This document shows, in pieces, positions 43,085 through 51,643 of a DNA stretch of 64,000 bases. The translations under genes and the position numbers were made by a program. Under the pieces are notes generated by a model that saw nothing but the letters and a program-made list of their open reading frames with translations, was not told where the DNA came from and ran no database searches. Position 1 is the first letter of the stretch. Each line of letters starts with the position of its first letter. This DNA is from Roseibium denhamense (GTDB lineage: Bacteria > Pseudomonadota > Alphaproteobacteria > Rhizobiales > Stappiaceae), in NCBI RefSeq assembly GCF_009711415.1, contig NZ_SMLZ01000109.1, positions 151,985 through 215,984 of the forward strand, in the 5' to 3' direction.

Positions 43085-44440
43085 ATGGCCAATATCGACA
43101 GTTCTCTTGACCAGCTCATACCAGCGCGGTCGTTCCGGCCGGGTCTGCCGGACACTTTGCCTGCGCGTGTTACTCCATGGCCACTTGATTTGCCTGAGCC
43201 AGACAACGACTGCGGAACCCTTGCCTCCGATTTTATTTCCAGCTTGGCGGAGGCAAACTCGCTGGGGCCCTGGACTTGGCCCAAGAAGCCGATTGTCTTT
43301 ATCTCCGATGTCCATGCGGACGCGGAGAGCCTGCTTCGATCTCTTGAAGCAAGCGGCATCGCCCACCGCTACGGATTGGGGCTGAACGATTTTCATCTCA
43401 CCGATTTCGGCCTGGCCTGCCAGGTGGTGATTGGCGGGGATTGCCTCGACAAAGGGCCCAGCAATCTGGACCTTCTCGCCAGCCTGAAGGCTTTGATGGA
43501 CAAAGGTGCGGACACAGTTCTGCTTGCTGGGAACCATGATCTTCGCCTTTTGCTTGGACTAGCGTCACTCGGTGCGAAGCGCGGATCGCTCAGTGCCCAC
43601 ATGTTCGTGCGCATGGGCAAAAAGGTCCTGCCGCTGATGAAGGAAGTCTTTGATCTCCATGTTGATCCCAAAACGGATCTGAAGCACTTGCCTGATGAAG
43701 AGACATGCCGGAAACAGATGTTGCCCGGCAAAAAGTGGTTCAAGACATTTCCAAAGGCAGCAGCTGAACACCTTCTACCGGCCGCTATCGACAAGGAACT
43801 GAACCGGCTGCGGAAAAAGACCAAGACCTTCTTTCAAAATGCATCCGACCTTGGCCTTAGCGCCCGCGAACTCTATGCCGCTGCACTAAAATGCAGGGAG
43901 CTGTTTGTAGACCCTCATGGTGACTATGCATGGTTCTACCAATCCATGAAGGCAGTCCACCGGTCCGGGTCCCTGCTCTTCGTACATGCCGGGATCGACG
44001 ATCACATGGCAAGGCAACTGTCTAAGAGCGGACCGGCACAAATCAACTCCCAGTTCATCACCGAAAGCCGCGCTGAACCGTTCACCTTCTACTCCGGCAG
44101 TCTTGCCAATCTCATGCGCACCAAATACCGGCCTGTGGACCATCCGCTCACCGAAGCCGGTGTCCGTGACTTGCACAGCTGCGGCGTTCGCATGCTGGTC
44201 CATGGACACGTGAACCGCCATCATGGCCAGGAACTGTCTGCAAAACAGGGCCTCCTTCACCTTGAAGCCGATATCACACTTGACCGGCATTCCCGCGAGA
44301 GCGAGGGGCTCGACGGCATCGGCACCGGGGCAACAATCATTCATCCTGATGGCAATATCCTCGGGATCAGTTGCGACTATCCGTACGCTAAGCTGTTTAA
44401 TCCCGAACATTTGCATCTGGTGCAGAGGCCACTCACATGA
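43085..44440 (+). CDS. Metallophosphoesterase
   Basis: Phosphoesterase of 451 residues with all calcineurin-type motifs: DVHAD (Asp75, His77), GGDCLDKG (118-124), GNHD (149-152) and HGHVNRHHGQ near the end. Long helical inserts (residues about 200-280) separate the blocks, so it is larger than simple Ser/Thr phosphatases. It is the second phosphatase of the operon and overlaps the amphi-Trp gene by 4 nt. Confidence 0.88.
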   Translation: MANIDSSLDQLIPARSFRPGLPDTLPARVTPWPLDLPEPDNDCGTLASDFISSLAEANSLGPWTWPKKPIVFISDVHADAESLLRSLEASGIAHRYGLGLNDFHLTDFGLACQVVIGGDCLDKGPSNLDLLASLKALMDKGADTVLLAGNHDLRLLLGLASLGAKRGSLSAHMFVRMGKKVLPLMKEVFDLHVDPKTDLKHLPDEETCRKQMLPGKKWFKTFPKAAAEHLLPAAIDKELNRLRKKTKTFFQNASDLGLSARELYAAALKCRELFVDPHGDYAWFYQSMKAVHRSGSLLFVHAGIDDHMARQLSKSGPAQINSQFITESRAEPFTFYSGSLANLMRTKYRPVDHPLTEAGVRDLHSCGVRMLVHGHVNRHHGQELSAKQGLLHLEADITLDRHSRESEGLDGIGTGATIIHPDGNILGISCDYPYAKLFNPEHLHLVQRPLT

Positions 44441-44706
44441 TGGAACGCAAAGGCCGGTTCCGGCATCATTCCCTTCAGGACAAGAAATCGATCCAGAAGC
44501 TCCTCGATGCCATCAAGCGCGGCATACAGAAAGGCGAATTGGAGTTCGGGGACGATACGGGTGGCATAACTCTCGAACCCAACGGTCTTTTAAACCTGCG
44601 GGTCACGGCAACGGCTGAAGAGGATCAGTCGCGCCTTGATCTCAGGATCACCTGGACAAACGACACGTCCGACAAGAGAGACAGTGGCAAACTGAAAGTG
44701 AAGTGA
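44437..44706 (+). CDS. Amphi-Trp domain small protein
   Basis: Protein of 89 residues with short helices (DKKSIQKLLDAIKRGIQKGE) followed by the beta-rich amphi-Trp stretch LNLRVTATAEEDQSRLDLRI and TW. Such small proteins accompany the ATP-grasp/HprK-like enzymes in GAK-type systems and are candidate acceptors or carriers. ATG 44437 overlaps the phosphoesterase stop. Lys-rich termini (LKVK) could be modification sites; this is speculation. Confidence 0.8.
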   Translation: MMERKGRFRHHSLQDKKSIQKLLDAIKRGIQKGELEFGDDTGGITLEPNGLLNLRVTATAEEDQSRLDLRITWTNDTSDKRDSGKLKVK

Positions 44707-44775
44707 CTGGGAGCCGCTGCCACAAAACGAAGGACCGCCAAGCCCATTGCCCGTGGAAGCACCCAGTCTTGGTTT

Positions 44776-45813
44776 TTAACAAATCCGCGGCAACTGTTCT
44801 CCGGACAACCAGTCGACAACACGGCTTCCACCAAACGCTGTCTGCATGACCACCATATGGTCCGGGTCCCCGATGACCGTTCCAATAACAGCTGCCTGCC
44901 GACCACTGGGATGTGCGTGCATAATGCCAAGCAGTGTTTCGGCATCGCCGGCATTGCAAATGCAGATCAATTTGCCTTCATTGGCCACATATAGCGGATC
45001 GAGCCCAAGTATCTCACACGCTGCTTCCACGTCCGGATCGACCGGAAGATCCTCTTCAAAAAGCTCAATCCCGACCGCTGAGGCATGCGCGATTTCGTTA
45101 AGTGCCGTCGCCAGGCCGCCTCTTGTCGGATCACGAAGAACCGCAATACCGGGAACGGCCTTAACCATGTCGGTGACCATGGTATGCAGGGCTGCACTGT
45201 CAGAGACAATCTCCGTTTCGAACTCCAGATTCTCACGCTTCGACAGGATCGCAACGCCATGATTGCCAATCGGGCCTGAAACGAGAACGGCCTGTCCCGG
45301 GACCGCAGCACGGGGTGAAATCTCCACCGCTTCGGAAACGACCCCAATACCTGTTGTGGTAATGAAGACGCCGTCGCCCTTTCCCTTTTCGACGACTTTT
45401 GTATCTCCCGAGACGACCGGAACCCCAGCCGCTTGCGCAGCCTCCGCCATGGAAATCACGATGCGTTCCAGATCAGCCAGGGGAAAACCTTCTTCCAGAA
45501 TAAAGCTTGCGGTGAGTGAGAGCGGTTTCGCACCAGCCATCGCGATATCGTTCAAGGTGCCATGCACACTCAAGGATCCAATATCGCCGCCTGGAAAGAA
45601 CAGCGGCGAAATGACGTGTGCATCCGTCGACATGACCAGCCGCCCGGGCGGCGCATCGAACACTGCCGCGTCATGACCCTGGTCCAGAACCGGGTTGCTC
45701 AAATGCTTGTAGAACAGAGTTTCAATCAGGTCGGAGGTCGCCTTCCCGCCGCCGCCATGGGTCATGTCGACCTGCCCCGCCAGCAATCCATCCCGCTTCT
45801 GCGTCTTGGTCAC
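44776..45813 (-). CDS. hypE: Hydrogenase maturation factor HypE (carbamoyl-phosphate dehydratase)
   Basis: Protein of 345 residues that dehydrates its C-terminal thiocarboxamide to make the cyanide ligand of [NiFe] hydrogenase. It ends with the obligatory Cys in QLPRIC. ATP-binding motifs are THGGGGKATSDL at the start, GHDAAVFD and VSGPIGNHG. The GTG start at 45813 overlaps the hypD stop (GTGA); longer frames read through HypD. It is the last gene of the hyp/hox block and converges with the amphi-Trp gene. Confidence 0.95.
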   Translation of the reverse strand: MTKTQKRDGLLAGQVDMTHGGGGKATSDLIETLFYKHLSNPVLDQGHDAAVFDAPPGRLVMSTDAHVISPLFFPGGDIGSLSVHGTLNDIAMAGAKPLSLTASFILEEGFPLADLERIVISMAEAAQAAGVPVVSGDTKVVEKGKGDGVFITTTGIGVVSEAVEISPRAAVPGQAVLVSGPIGNHGVAILSKRENLEFETEIVSDSAALHTMVTDMVKAVPGIAVLRDPTRGGLATALNEIAHASAVGIELFEEDLPVDPDVEAACEILGLDPLYVANEGKLICICNAGDAETLLGIMHAHPSGRQAAVIGTVIGDPDHMVVMQTAFGGSRVVDWLSGEQLPRIC

Positions 45814-46964
45814 GCGGCGGCTCCTTGAGCCGCAGCACTTCCTGCCGAGCGCTTGCGCCCGAAACTCCAATACGCCGCACAGGCACCTTCCGAGGACACC
45901 ATGCACGCTCCCATCGGATTGTCTGGCGTACAAACCGTCCCGAACAGTTTGCAATCTGTTGGTTTCTTGACCCCGCGCAAAATCGCCGGACACTCACAGG
46001 ATTTCACTTCCCGAGACTGTTTCGGGGTCAAGGAAAAGCGCTTCTCAGCATCAAATTCAGCAAAGGCATCGCGGATTTTCAACGCACTTTTCGGCACGCT
46101 GCCAAGACCGCGCCATTCAAATGTTTCGCGCAGTTCCAACACCTTTCCGACCAATGCCTGTGCTTTCTGATTTCCGGTCCGCGTCACCACACGGGTATAC
46201 TGGTTTTCGACCTCGTGCCGGCCGTCATTGATCTGACGGATCAGCATCAAAGTCGATTGCATGACATCGAGCGGTTCAAACCCGGCAATCACCACCGGCT
46301 TCTTGAAGATATGCGCTGCCGGTTCATAAGGGGCCCAGCCAATGACGGAACTCACATGGGAAGGCCCCAGAAACCCGTCAATCCGAACCGCCTCTTCGCC
46401 AGGTTTTGCAGGTGCATTGACAATATGCGCGATTGCAGGCGGCGTGAGCACGTGATTGCAAAACACCGAAAAGTTCGCAAGGCCTTCCGCCTCTGCCTGC
46501 AATATCGCCACGGCCGTGGGCGGGGTCGTCGTCTCAAAGCCAATGGCGAAAAAGATTACCTCACGGTCCGGAGTTTCCCGTGCAATCTTGAGAGCATCCT
46601 GCGTGGAGTAAACCATCCGGATGTCAGCGCCCTCTGCCTTGGCCTTGATCAGGCTCTTCTGCTTGGTGCCGGGCACCCGCATCATGTCGCCGTAGGTGGT
46701 CAGGATCACGTCATGGCGGAGCGCCAGTTCCACCGCATCATCCAGGCGCCGGACCGGCAGCACACAGACCGGACAGCCGGGCCCGTGCACATATTCCACA
46801 TTGTCCGGAACCAGATTCTGGACGCCGTATCGGAAAATGGCGTGCGTGTGACCGCCGCAAAACTCCATCAGATTATAGCGGCGGCCGGGGTCAGCCTCCT
46901 GAGCAATGGCCTTGCCAAGCTTGCGGGCCAGTTTCCCATCCCGGAATTCGCGAATGTACTTCAT
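45810..46964 (-). CDS. hypD: Hydrogenase maturation factor HypD
   Basis: Iron-sulfur scaffold of 384 residues on which the Fe(CN)2CO centre is built. Conserved Cys motifs are FCGGHTH, GPGCPVCVLP and the C-terminal CECPAILRG region; GFETTTPPTAVA is also conserved. It overlaps hypC by 4 nt and hypE by 4 nt. Confidence 0.95.
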   Translation of the reverse strand: MKYIREFRDGKLARKLGKAIAQEADPGRRYNLMEFCGGHTHAIFRYGVQNLVPDNVEYVHGPGCPVCVLPVRRLDDAVELALRHDVILTTYGDMMRVPGTKQKSLIKAKAEGADIRMVYSTQDALKIARETPDREVIFFAIGFETTTPPTAVAILQAEAEGLANFSVFCNHVLTPPAIAHIVNAPAKPGEEAVRIDGFLGPSHVSSVIGWAPYEPAAHIFKKPVVIAGFEPLDVMQSTLMLIRQINDGRHEVENQYTRVVTRTGNQKAQALVGKVLELRETFEWRGLGSVPKSALKIRDAFAEFDAEKRFSLTPKQSREVKSCECPAILRGVKKPTDCKLFGTVCTPDNPMGACMVSSEGACAAYWSFGRKRSAGSAAAQGAAA

Positions 46965-47230
46965 TGCGCCGGCTCCGCACCTTGGGATGAAGCCAATTCC
47001 TCCAATTCCTCGGCAAGTACTCCCGCCTCAGCCATCAGCTCAAGAGTTCTGGCAGCTTCCTCTTCCGAGAGTTTATGCAAAGCATAACCGACATGGACCA
47101 GGAGGTAATCACCGACTGTGACGTCATCGAGAAGAGCGGTCGACACAGGCTTTTTGATGCCTTCAAGCGCGACGGTCGCCATGTCCTCGCTGTCAACGGA
47201 GACAACCTGGGCAGGTATTGCAAGACACAT
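46961..47230 (-). CDS. hypC: Hydrogenase maturation chaperone HypC
   Basis: Small chaperone of 89 residues starting MCLAIPAQVVSV, with the essential N-terminal Cys2. It includes GDYLLVHVGYALHKLSEEEA, typical of HypC/HupF. It delivers the iron complex to the large subunit together with HypD. The overlap with hypD is 4 nt. The end is extended by an acidic segment. Confidence 0.95.
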   Translation of the reverse strand: MCLAIPAQVVSVDSEDMATVALEGIKKPVSTALLDDVTVGDYLLVHVGYALHKLSEEEAARTLELMAEAGVLAEELEELASSQGAEPAQ

Positions 47231-47241
47231 CTGCGAGCCCC

Positions 47242-48069
47242 CTATTCAGCGGCAAGTTCGGTTTGCGAATGCCCGGAATTCAAAGCCATCTGCCTCGTCC
47301 GTGCCTGGTCAAGCCAGGTAAACCATCCGTCTAGACCTTCACCGGTCCGCGCCGACACCTCCAGAACCTGTATCTTCCGATTGACCCGCCGGGCATTTTC
47401 GATTGCAGCAGCCACATCAAAGTCCAAGTGCGGCAGCAGATCGATCTTATTGAGGATCATAAGATCGGCGGCAGCGAACATATCGGGATATTTAAGCGGT
47501 TTGTCTTCTCCTTCGGTCACGGAAAGGATGACGACCTTATGGGCCTCCCCCAGATCAAAGCCCGCCGGGCAGACGAGATTGCCAACATTTTCAATGAACA
47601 GCAGGCCGCCGTCCTGGAGCGGGAGGCTTTCAAGCGCATGTCCCACCATGTGCGCGTCCAGGTGACAGCCCTTGCCGGTGTTGATCTGAATGGCGGCGAC
47701 ACCAGTCTCACGGATCCGGTCCGCGTCATTGGCTGTCTGCTGATCCCCTTCGATGACGGCCAGGGTCTCTTTGCCATGGAGGCGCTTCAGAGTTTCAACA
47801 AGGAGCGCCGTCTTGCCAGACCCCGGACTGGACAGGAGGTTGAGCGCGAATACGCCCAACTGAGCCAACAGCGCCCGGTTTTTCTCTGCATAGGATTTGT
47901 TCTTGCCGAGAATATCAGCTTCCAGCTGCAGAAGGCGCGATTGGCTGACACCGGGAACATGCCCCCCGGCCGTGCCGTGTCCGAAATGAAGGTCGACACC
48001 TTTTTGGGTGCTGTTCCCGTGATAATGACCTTGATCATGGGCAGGGCCACAGCCGCAGACCGTGCACAT
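47242..48069 (-). CDS. hypB: Hydrogenase nickel incorporation GTPase HypB
   Basis: GTPase of 275 residues for nickel delivery. The N-terminal metal motif MCTVCGCGP starts at 48069, 1 nt overlapping the hypA stop; a longer frame has no support. The His-rich part HDQGHYHG is short, and the G1 motif is [31 protein letters not shown] and LNKIDLLPH complete the GTP site. Confidence 0.95.
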   Translation of the reverse strand: MCTVCGCGPAHDQGHYHGNSTQKGVDLHFGHGTAGGHVPGVSQSRLLQLEADILGKNKSYAEKNRALLAQLGVFALNLLSSPGSGKTALLVETLKRLHGKETLAVIEGDQQTANDADRIRETGVAAIQINTGKGCHLDAHMVGHALESLPLQDGGLLFIENVGNLVCPAGFDLGEAHKVVILSVTEGEDKPLKYPDMFAAADLMILNKIDLLPHLDFDVAAAIENARRVNRKIQVLEVSARTGEGLDGWFTWLDQARTRQMALNSGHSQTELAAE

Positions 48070-48410
48070 CACATCACCTCCAATTCGCGTATCTTCAGCC
48101 CGTCTCCACCCGTCATGTGAAGCTCGGTTCCGCCACATGCTGGACAGGGGTCAAGCCGGGAGCCAATGAGAACCGTTTCCATGCAAGTCAGGCAGAGCGC
48201 CTCCGCTTGGGTCTGCTCAATCTCAAGTGCTGCGCCGTCCGCAATCGAACCTTTCATCACCACATCAAACCCGAACCGAAGGGCCTCCGGCTCAACACAG
48301 GAAAGCGGCCCGATGGCAACCGATACGCGTTTAACACGCGTGAAGCTCTCGGCTTCCGCATGGGCCTTGAGAATTTCCAGCATGTTTTCGCAAAGCGATA
48401 CCTCATGCAT
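48069..48410 (-). CDS. hypA: Hydrogenase nickel-insertion protein HypA
   Basis: Nickel and zinc protein of 113 residues starting [14 protein letters not shown]. His2 is the nickel ligand, and the zinc site is formed by CLTC and CPAC. It works with HypB to insert Ni into HoxH. The gene overlaps hoxW by 8 nt. Confidence 0.95.
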   Translation of the reverse strand: MHEVSLCENMLEILKAHAEAESFTRVKRVSVAIGPLSCVEPEALRFGFDVVMKGSIADGAALEIEQTQAEALCLTCMETVLIGSRLDPCPACGGTELHMTGGDGLKIRELEVM

Positions 48411-48861
48411 GCCGGGACTTCCTCTCCTGGCGTTCTGTTGCGAGCCAGTTCAGGAAAAACGTCTCCGCGTCCTTCAGGTTTTTCTGCGCTCTATCGGATA
48501 GGCCCTCCTTTACGGCGCCGAATTCGTAACCTGTGATCCCGAGCAAATAGGCTTCGGGCCGCGCACCATAAAGGATTTCGGCAAGGCCCAGCACGGCTTC
48601 GGGATGAAGGCTGTGGCTTCCAAGGGTCTGAGGCGCGGATGCCCGTGCCGCACGGAATGAAAACCCCGTTTCCGACCCCATCTCCGCGTCAGCGAAGATC
48701 ACCAGATTATGGTCTGCAATTGCCAGAGCATGTTCGGCCACCAACTGGTAGTCGGTATCGATATCCAGCCCCTTGATCCCGCGTCCTTCGAGATTTTCCG
48801 AGAAGGCAGGGCCTAGTCCATCGTCACCACGCCCCGGATTTCCATATCCGATCAAAAGCAT
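48403..48861 (-). CDS. hoxW: Hydrogenase maturation endopeptidase
   Basis: Protease of 152 residues of the HyaD/HycI/HoxW family, which removes the C-terminal peptide of HoxH after nickel insertion. Motifs are GYGNPGRGDDGLGPAF at the start (nickel-binding Asp near 17) and DTDYQLVAEHA. The start at 48861 follows GAGGATCTTCAG and lies 10 nt after the hoxH stop. Upstream extension would run inside hoxH. Confidence 0.92.
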   Translation of the reverse strand: MLLIGYGNPGRGDDGLGPAFSENLEGRGIKGLDIDTDYQLVAEHALAIADHNLVIFADAEMGSETGFSFRAARASAPQTLGSHSLHPEAVLGLAEILYGARPEAYLLGITGYEFGAVKEGLSDRAQKNLKDAETFFLNWLATERQERKSRHA

Positions 48862-48871
48862 CTGAAGATCC

Positions 48872-50314
48872 TCATATGCACTGGGCCTTGGTGTCGAGCA
48901 GGTGTCCATCGGCTCCGAACAACTCGACCTGCAGCGGCATCTGGCCAAGCGCGTGCGTTGCGCAGGACAGACAAGGATCATAAGCCCGAATGGCTACCTC
49001 TACGTGATTGAGCATACCTTCCGTGATCTCAGGCTGCCCGGAGAGGTGCTTCACCGCCACATCCTTCACGGCGCGGTTCATGCCCTCATTGTTGTGGGTC
49101 GTGGAAACGATGAGATTGCAATAGGTGACCTGATCATTCTGATCGACCTTGTAGTGGTGGATAAGATTTCCGCGCGGGGCTTCGATCACACCAAAACCCT
49201 CTTCACGGCGGTCCCCGGTCACGATCAGGTCGTCGCCCTGAAGATCCTCGTCATGAAGAAGGTCCTGGATTTTTTCAACGCAGTGCAGCACCTCGATCAT
49301 CCGGGCCCAATGATTGGCCAATGTTGAGTTGTTGGGGTTTCCGGACGTGACACCCATCAGATCCTTGTGGGCATCATTGGCAAGCGGCGTATCGATGAAG
49401 CTTGCGGTGTTCATACGCGCCAGCGGACCGACCCGGTACCACCCGGCCTCCGGCCCCAACGCCTCAATGAACGGAAACTTCATGTAGGACCAGGAGCGGA
49501 CCTCCTCGACAAGGCGCTCGTGATACTGCGTGTAAGGGACCTGATCGAATATCACGTCTCCGGTTGAGGTCAGTGCACGCAAGTTGCCGTGATAAAGATC
49601 GAGCGCACCATCGTCTTCGCGGACAAGCGACATGTAGTTGGATGGAAAATTGCCAAAGCCGGCGACGATTTCTTCATTGTCCAGTGTGTAGCCGCGCGCA
49701 AGGGCCAGAGCATCGCGAGCCCATTCGATCATATCATCGATAGTTGAGAGGAAATGATCCCGCCGCTCCAAGGGCAGATTGCGGTTGATCCCGCCTGGAA
49801 TCGCGCCTGTACCGTGAACCTTCTTACCGGCCGTTGCCTCAATGATCTCTTGCCCATATTTGCGCATCAGGACCGCGCGTTTTGCAAGCTCCGGCTTTTC
49901 TTTCAGAACTTCGAAGATGTTACGCTTTTCCGCAGGAGCACCGAAGCCAAACAAGAGGTCGGGCGCCGCCAGATGAAAGAAGTGCAGGACATGGCTTTGC
50001 ATGACCTGGCCGTAATGCATCAAACGGCGCATCTTTTCTGCTGTCGGCGTAAGCTGATCAACCCCCACAATCATGTCCATGGCTTTGGCCGCCGCAAGAT
50101 GATGGCTGACAGGGCAAATGCCGCACAGGCGCTGCACGATGACAGGCACTTCCCACATCAAACGCCCATGTATGAACCGTTCGAAACCCCGGAATTCGAC
50201 AATATGAAGCCGGGCCTCGTCGACATTGTTTTCGCCATCAAGGTGTATGGTCACCTTGCCGTGGCCTTCAACACGTGTGACCGGGGCGATTTCGATCAGT
50301 CTGGGGTCTCCCAT
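48872..50314 (-). CDS. hoxH: NAD-coupled [NiFe] hydrogenase large subunit
   Basis: Catalytic subunit of 480 residues of a group 3d-type enzyme. Nickel ligands are in [11 protein letters not shown] (near residues 62-72) and DPCLSCATH near the C-terminus. The extension after the His (ALGQMPLQV through QCI) is the peptide removed by HoxW. It reduces or oxidises H2 in the cytoplasm and lies 19 nt after hoxY. Confidence 0.95.
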   Translation of the reverse strand: MGDPRLIEIAPVTRVEGHGKVTIHLDGENNVDEARLHIVEFRGFERFIHGRLMWEVPVIVQRLCGICPVSHHLAAAKAMDMIVGVDQLTPTAEKMRRLMHYGQVMQSHVLHFFHLAAPDLLFGFGAPAEKRNIFEVLKEKPELAKRAVLMRKYGQEIIEATAGKKVHGTGAIPGGINRNLPLERRDHFLSTIDDMIEWARDALALARGYTLDNEEIVAGFGNFPSNYMSLVREDDGALDLYHGNLRALTSTGDVIFDQVPYTQYHERLVEEVRSWSYMKFPFIEALGPEAGWYRVGPLARMNTASFIDTPLANDAHKDLMGVTSGNPNNSTLANHWARMIEVLHCVEKIQDLLHDEDLQGDDLIVTGDRREEGFGVIEAPRGNLIHHYKVDQNDQVTYCNLIVSTTHNNEGMNRAVKDVAVKHLSGQPEITEGMLNHVEVAIRAYDPCLSCATHALGQMPLQVELFGADGHLLDTKAQCI

Positions 50315-50333
50315 TTTTGTCTCCTCCCGCGCC

Positions 50334-50918
50334 TCAGTCGAATTTGATCATCTCAGGCTCAAAGCCACGGAACTTGCCGTTCAACAGCTTGGCCAATGTG
50401 TCGAAAATTATGTCGCCGCTGGGTGCACAACCCGGGATCTGAAAATCGATCTCCACGACTTGCGCGCACGGATAAACCTCATCAAGCAGCAGCGGCAAAG
50501 CCGGGTCATTCGGCACCTGATGAGTTGTGTTCCGGATGTATTTTCCGGTGATATAGGCCTCGTCCAAACATTCCCGAAGCGGCGCATCGGAGTGCATGAT
50601 CGCATTGCGCATCGCGGGCAGGCCGCCCATGATTGCGCATTGGCCGAGCGCAATCAGCACATCGCAATTGCGGCGGAAGTCGTGCAGCACATGAACGTTT
50701 TCCTCGTTGCAGCAACCGCCCTCGATGATCCCGATATCGCAGCGGTCCGTGAACCGCTTCTTGTCGGTTAAGGGCGAACGGTCGACATCGACAAGCTTCA
50801 TGAGATCAATGAGCCGCTCATCGATATCGAGGATGGCCATATGGCACCCGAAGCAGCCGGCAAGAGACGCCGTCGCAATGCGTGCCTTCCGGTGAGGGGC
50901 CGGCGCAAGATCATTCAT
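50334..50918 (-). CDS. hoxY: NAD-coupled [NiFe] hydrogenase small subunit
   Basis: Small subunit of 194 residues carrying the proximal [4Fe-4S] cluster: LAGCFGCHMAILDID, IIEGGCCNEENVHVL, LGQCAIMGG and the later IPGCAPSGDIIFD. There is no signal peptide, consistent with a soluble group 3 enzyme. It overlaps hoxU by 4 nt. Confidence 0.95.
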   Translation of the reverse strand: MNDLAPAPHRKARIATASLAGCFGCHMAILDIDERLIDLMKLVDVDRSPLTDKKRFTDRCDIGIIEGGCCNEENVHVLHDFRRNCDVLIALGQCAIMGGLPAMRNAIMHSDAPLRECLDEAYITGKYIRNTTHQVPNDPALPLLLDEVYPCAQVVEIDFQIPGCAPSGDIIFDTLAKLLNGKFRGFEPEMIKFD

Positions 50919-51643
50919 TTGCGCTTCTCCTCGATTTCGTGACCGATCAGCCCCTTGTCGAACTCACGTTCTCCAATCGGCGTGACAAATCCAACCCGTT
51001 TGCGAATGATGCAGCCGACAGGGCATACCTCTGAAGACATTGCATGGTCCGCCGCCTCTGCATCGGTATCGGCAAGGTTCTCTCCATTCACGGCAACCCG
51101 GCGGTGAATGCCGCGTCCGACATATCCGAAGACGCCTTTGCCATCGACATCCTGAGACGCGCGAATACAGCGCCCGCAGGAAATGCAGCGGTTCGTATCA
51201 AGGGCAATATCCGGGTGGGAGGCATCGAGCGCCCGGCACGGCTCCAGATACGGAAACCGCGTCGCCTCGGTCATGTCGAGCCGGTAAGCCATGGCCTGTA
51301 GCTCACAGTTTCCGCTCGCCTCGCAAATCGGGCAGAGGTGATTGCCTTCATGAAAAAGCATCTCCACCAGATCCCGCCGCATTTTGGTAAGGCTGGCCGT
51401 CTCATTGTCGACTGACTGACCAGGCGATGCAGGCTGCGTACAGGCCGCAACCGAGCGCCCGCCGGCTTTGACCGTACACACGCGGCAACTGCCCTGATGA
51501 CGCAGGCCCTCATGGTCACACAGGCGCGGAATATAAACACCGGCCTCATCAGCCGCTTCCATGATGGTTTGACCGGAAAAGGCCTTTACCTCGACACCGT
51601 CTATGGTGAAGACGAAACTGGATTCACGCCTGTTATCGCTCAT
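50915..51643 (-). CDS. hoxU: NAD-reducing hydrogenase diaphorase small subunit
   Basis: Electron-transfer subunit of 242 residues, NuoG-N-terminus-like. It has a [2Fe-2S] motif LCDHEGLRHQGSCRVCTV, the His/Cys cluster region EGNHLCPICEASGNCELQ, and a [4Fe-4S] motif NRCISCGRCIRASQD. It bridges HoxF to HoxY. It overlaps hoxF and hoxY by 4 nt each. Confidence 0.94.
   Translation of the reverse strand: MSDNRRESSFVFTIDGVEVKAFSGQTIMEAADEAGVYIPRLCDHEGLRHQGSCRVCTVKAGGRSVAACTQPASPGQSVDNETASLTKMRRDLVEMLFHEGNHLCPICEASGNCELQAMAYRLDMTEATRFPYLEPCRALDASHPDIALDTNRCISCGRCIRASQDVDGKGVFGYVGRGIHRRVAVNGENLADTDAEAADHAMSSEVCPVGCIIRKRVGFVTPIGEREFDKGLIGHEIEEKRK

Noticed and set aside
45814..45993. Upstream extension of hypE
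   Set aside because: It would overlap hypD by about 180 nt; the GTG at 45813 overlaps the hypD stop in the usual coupled way.
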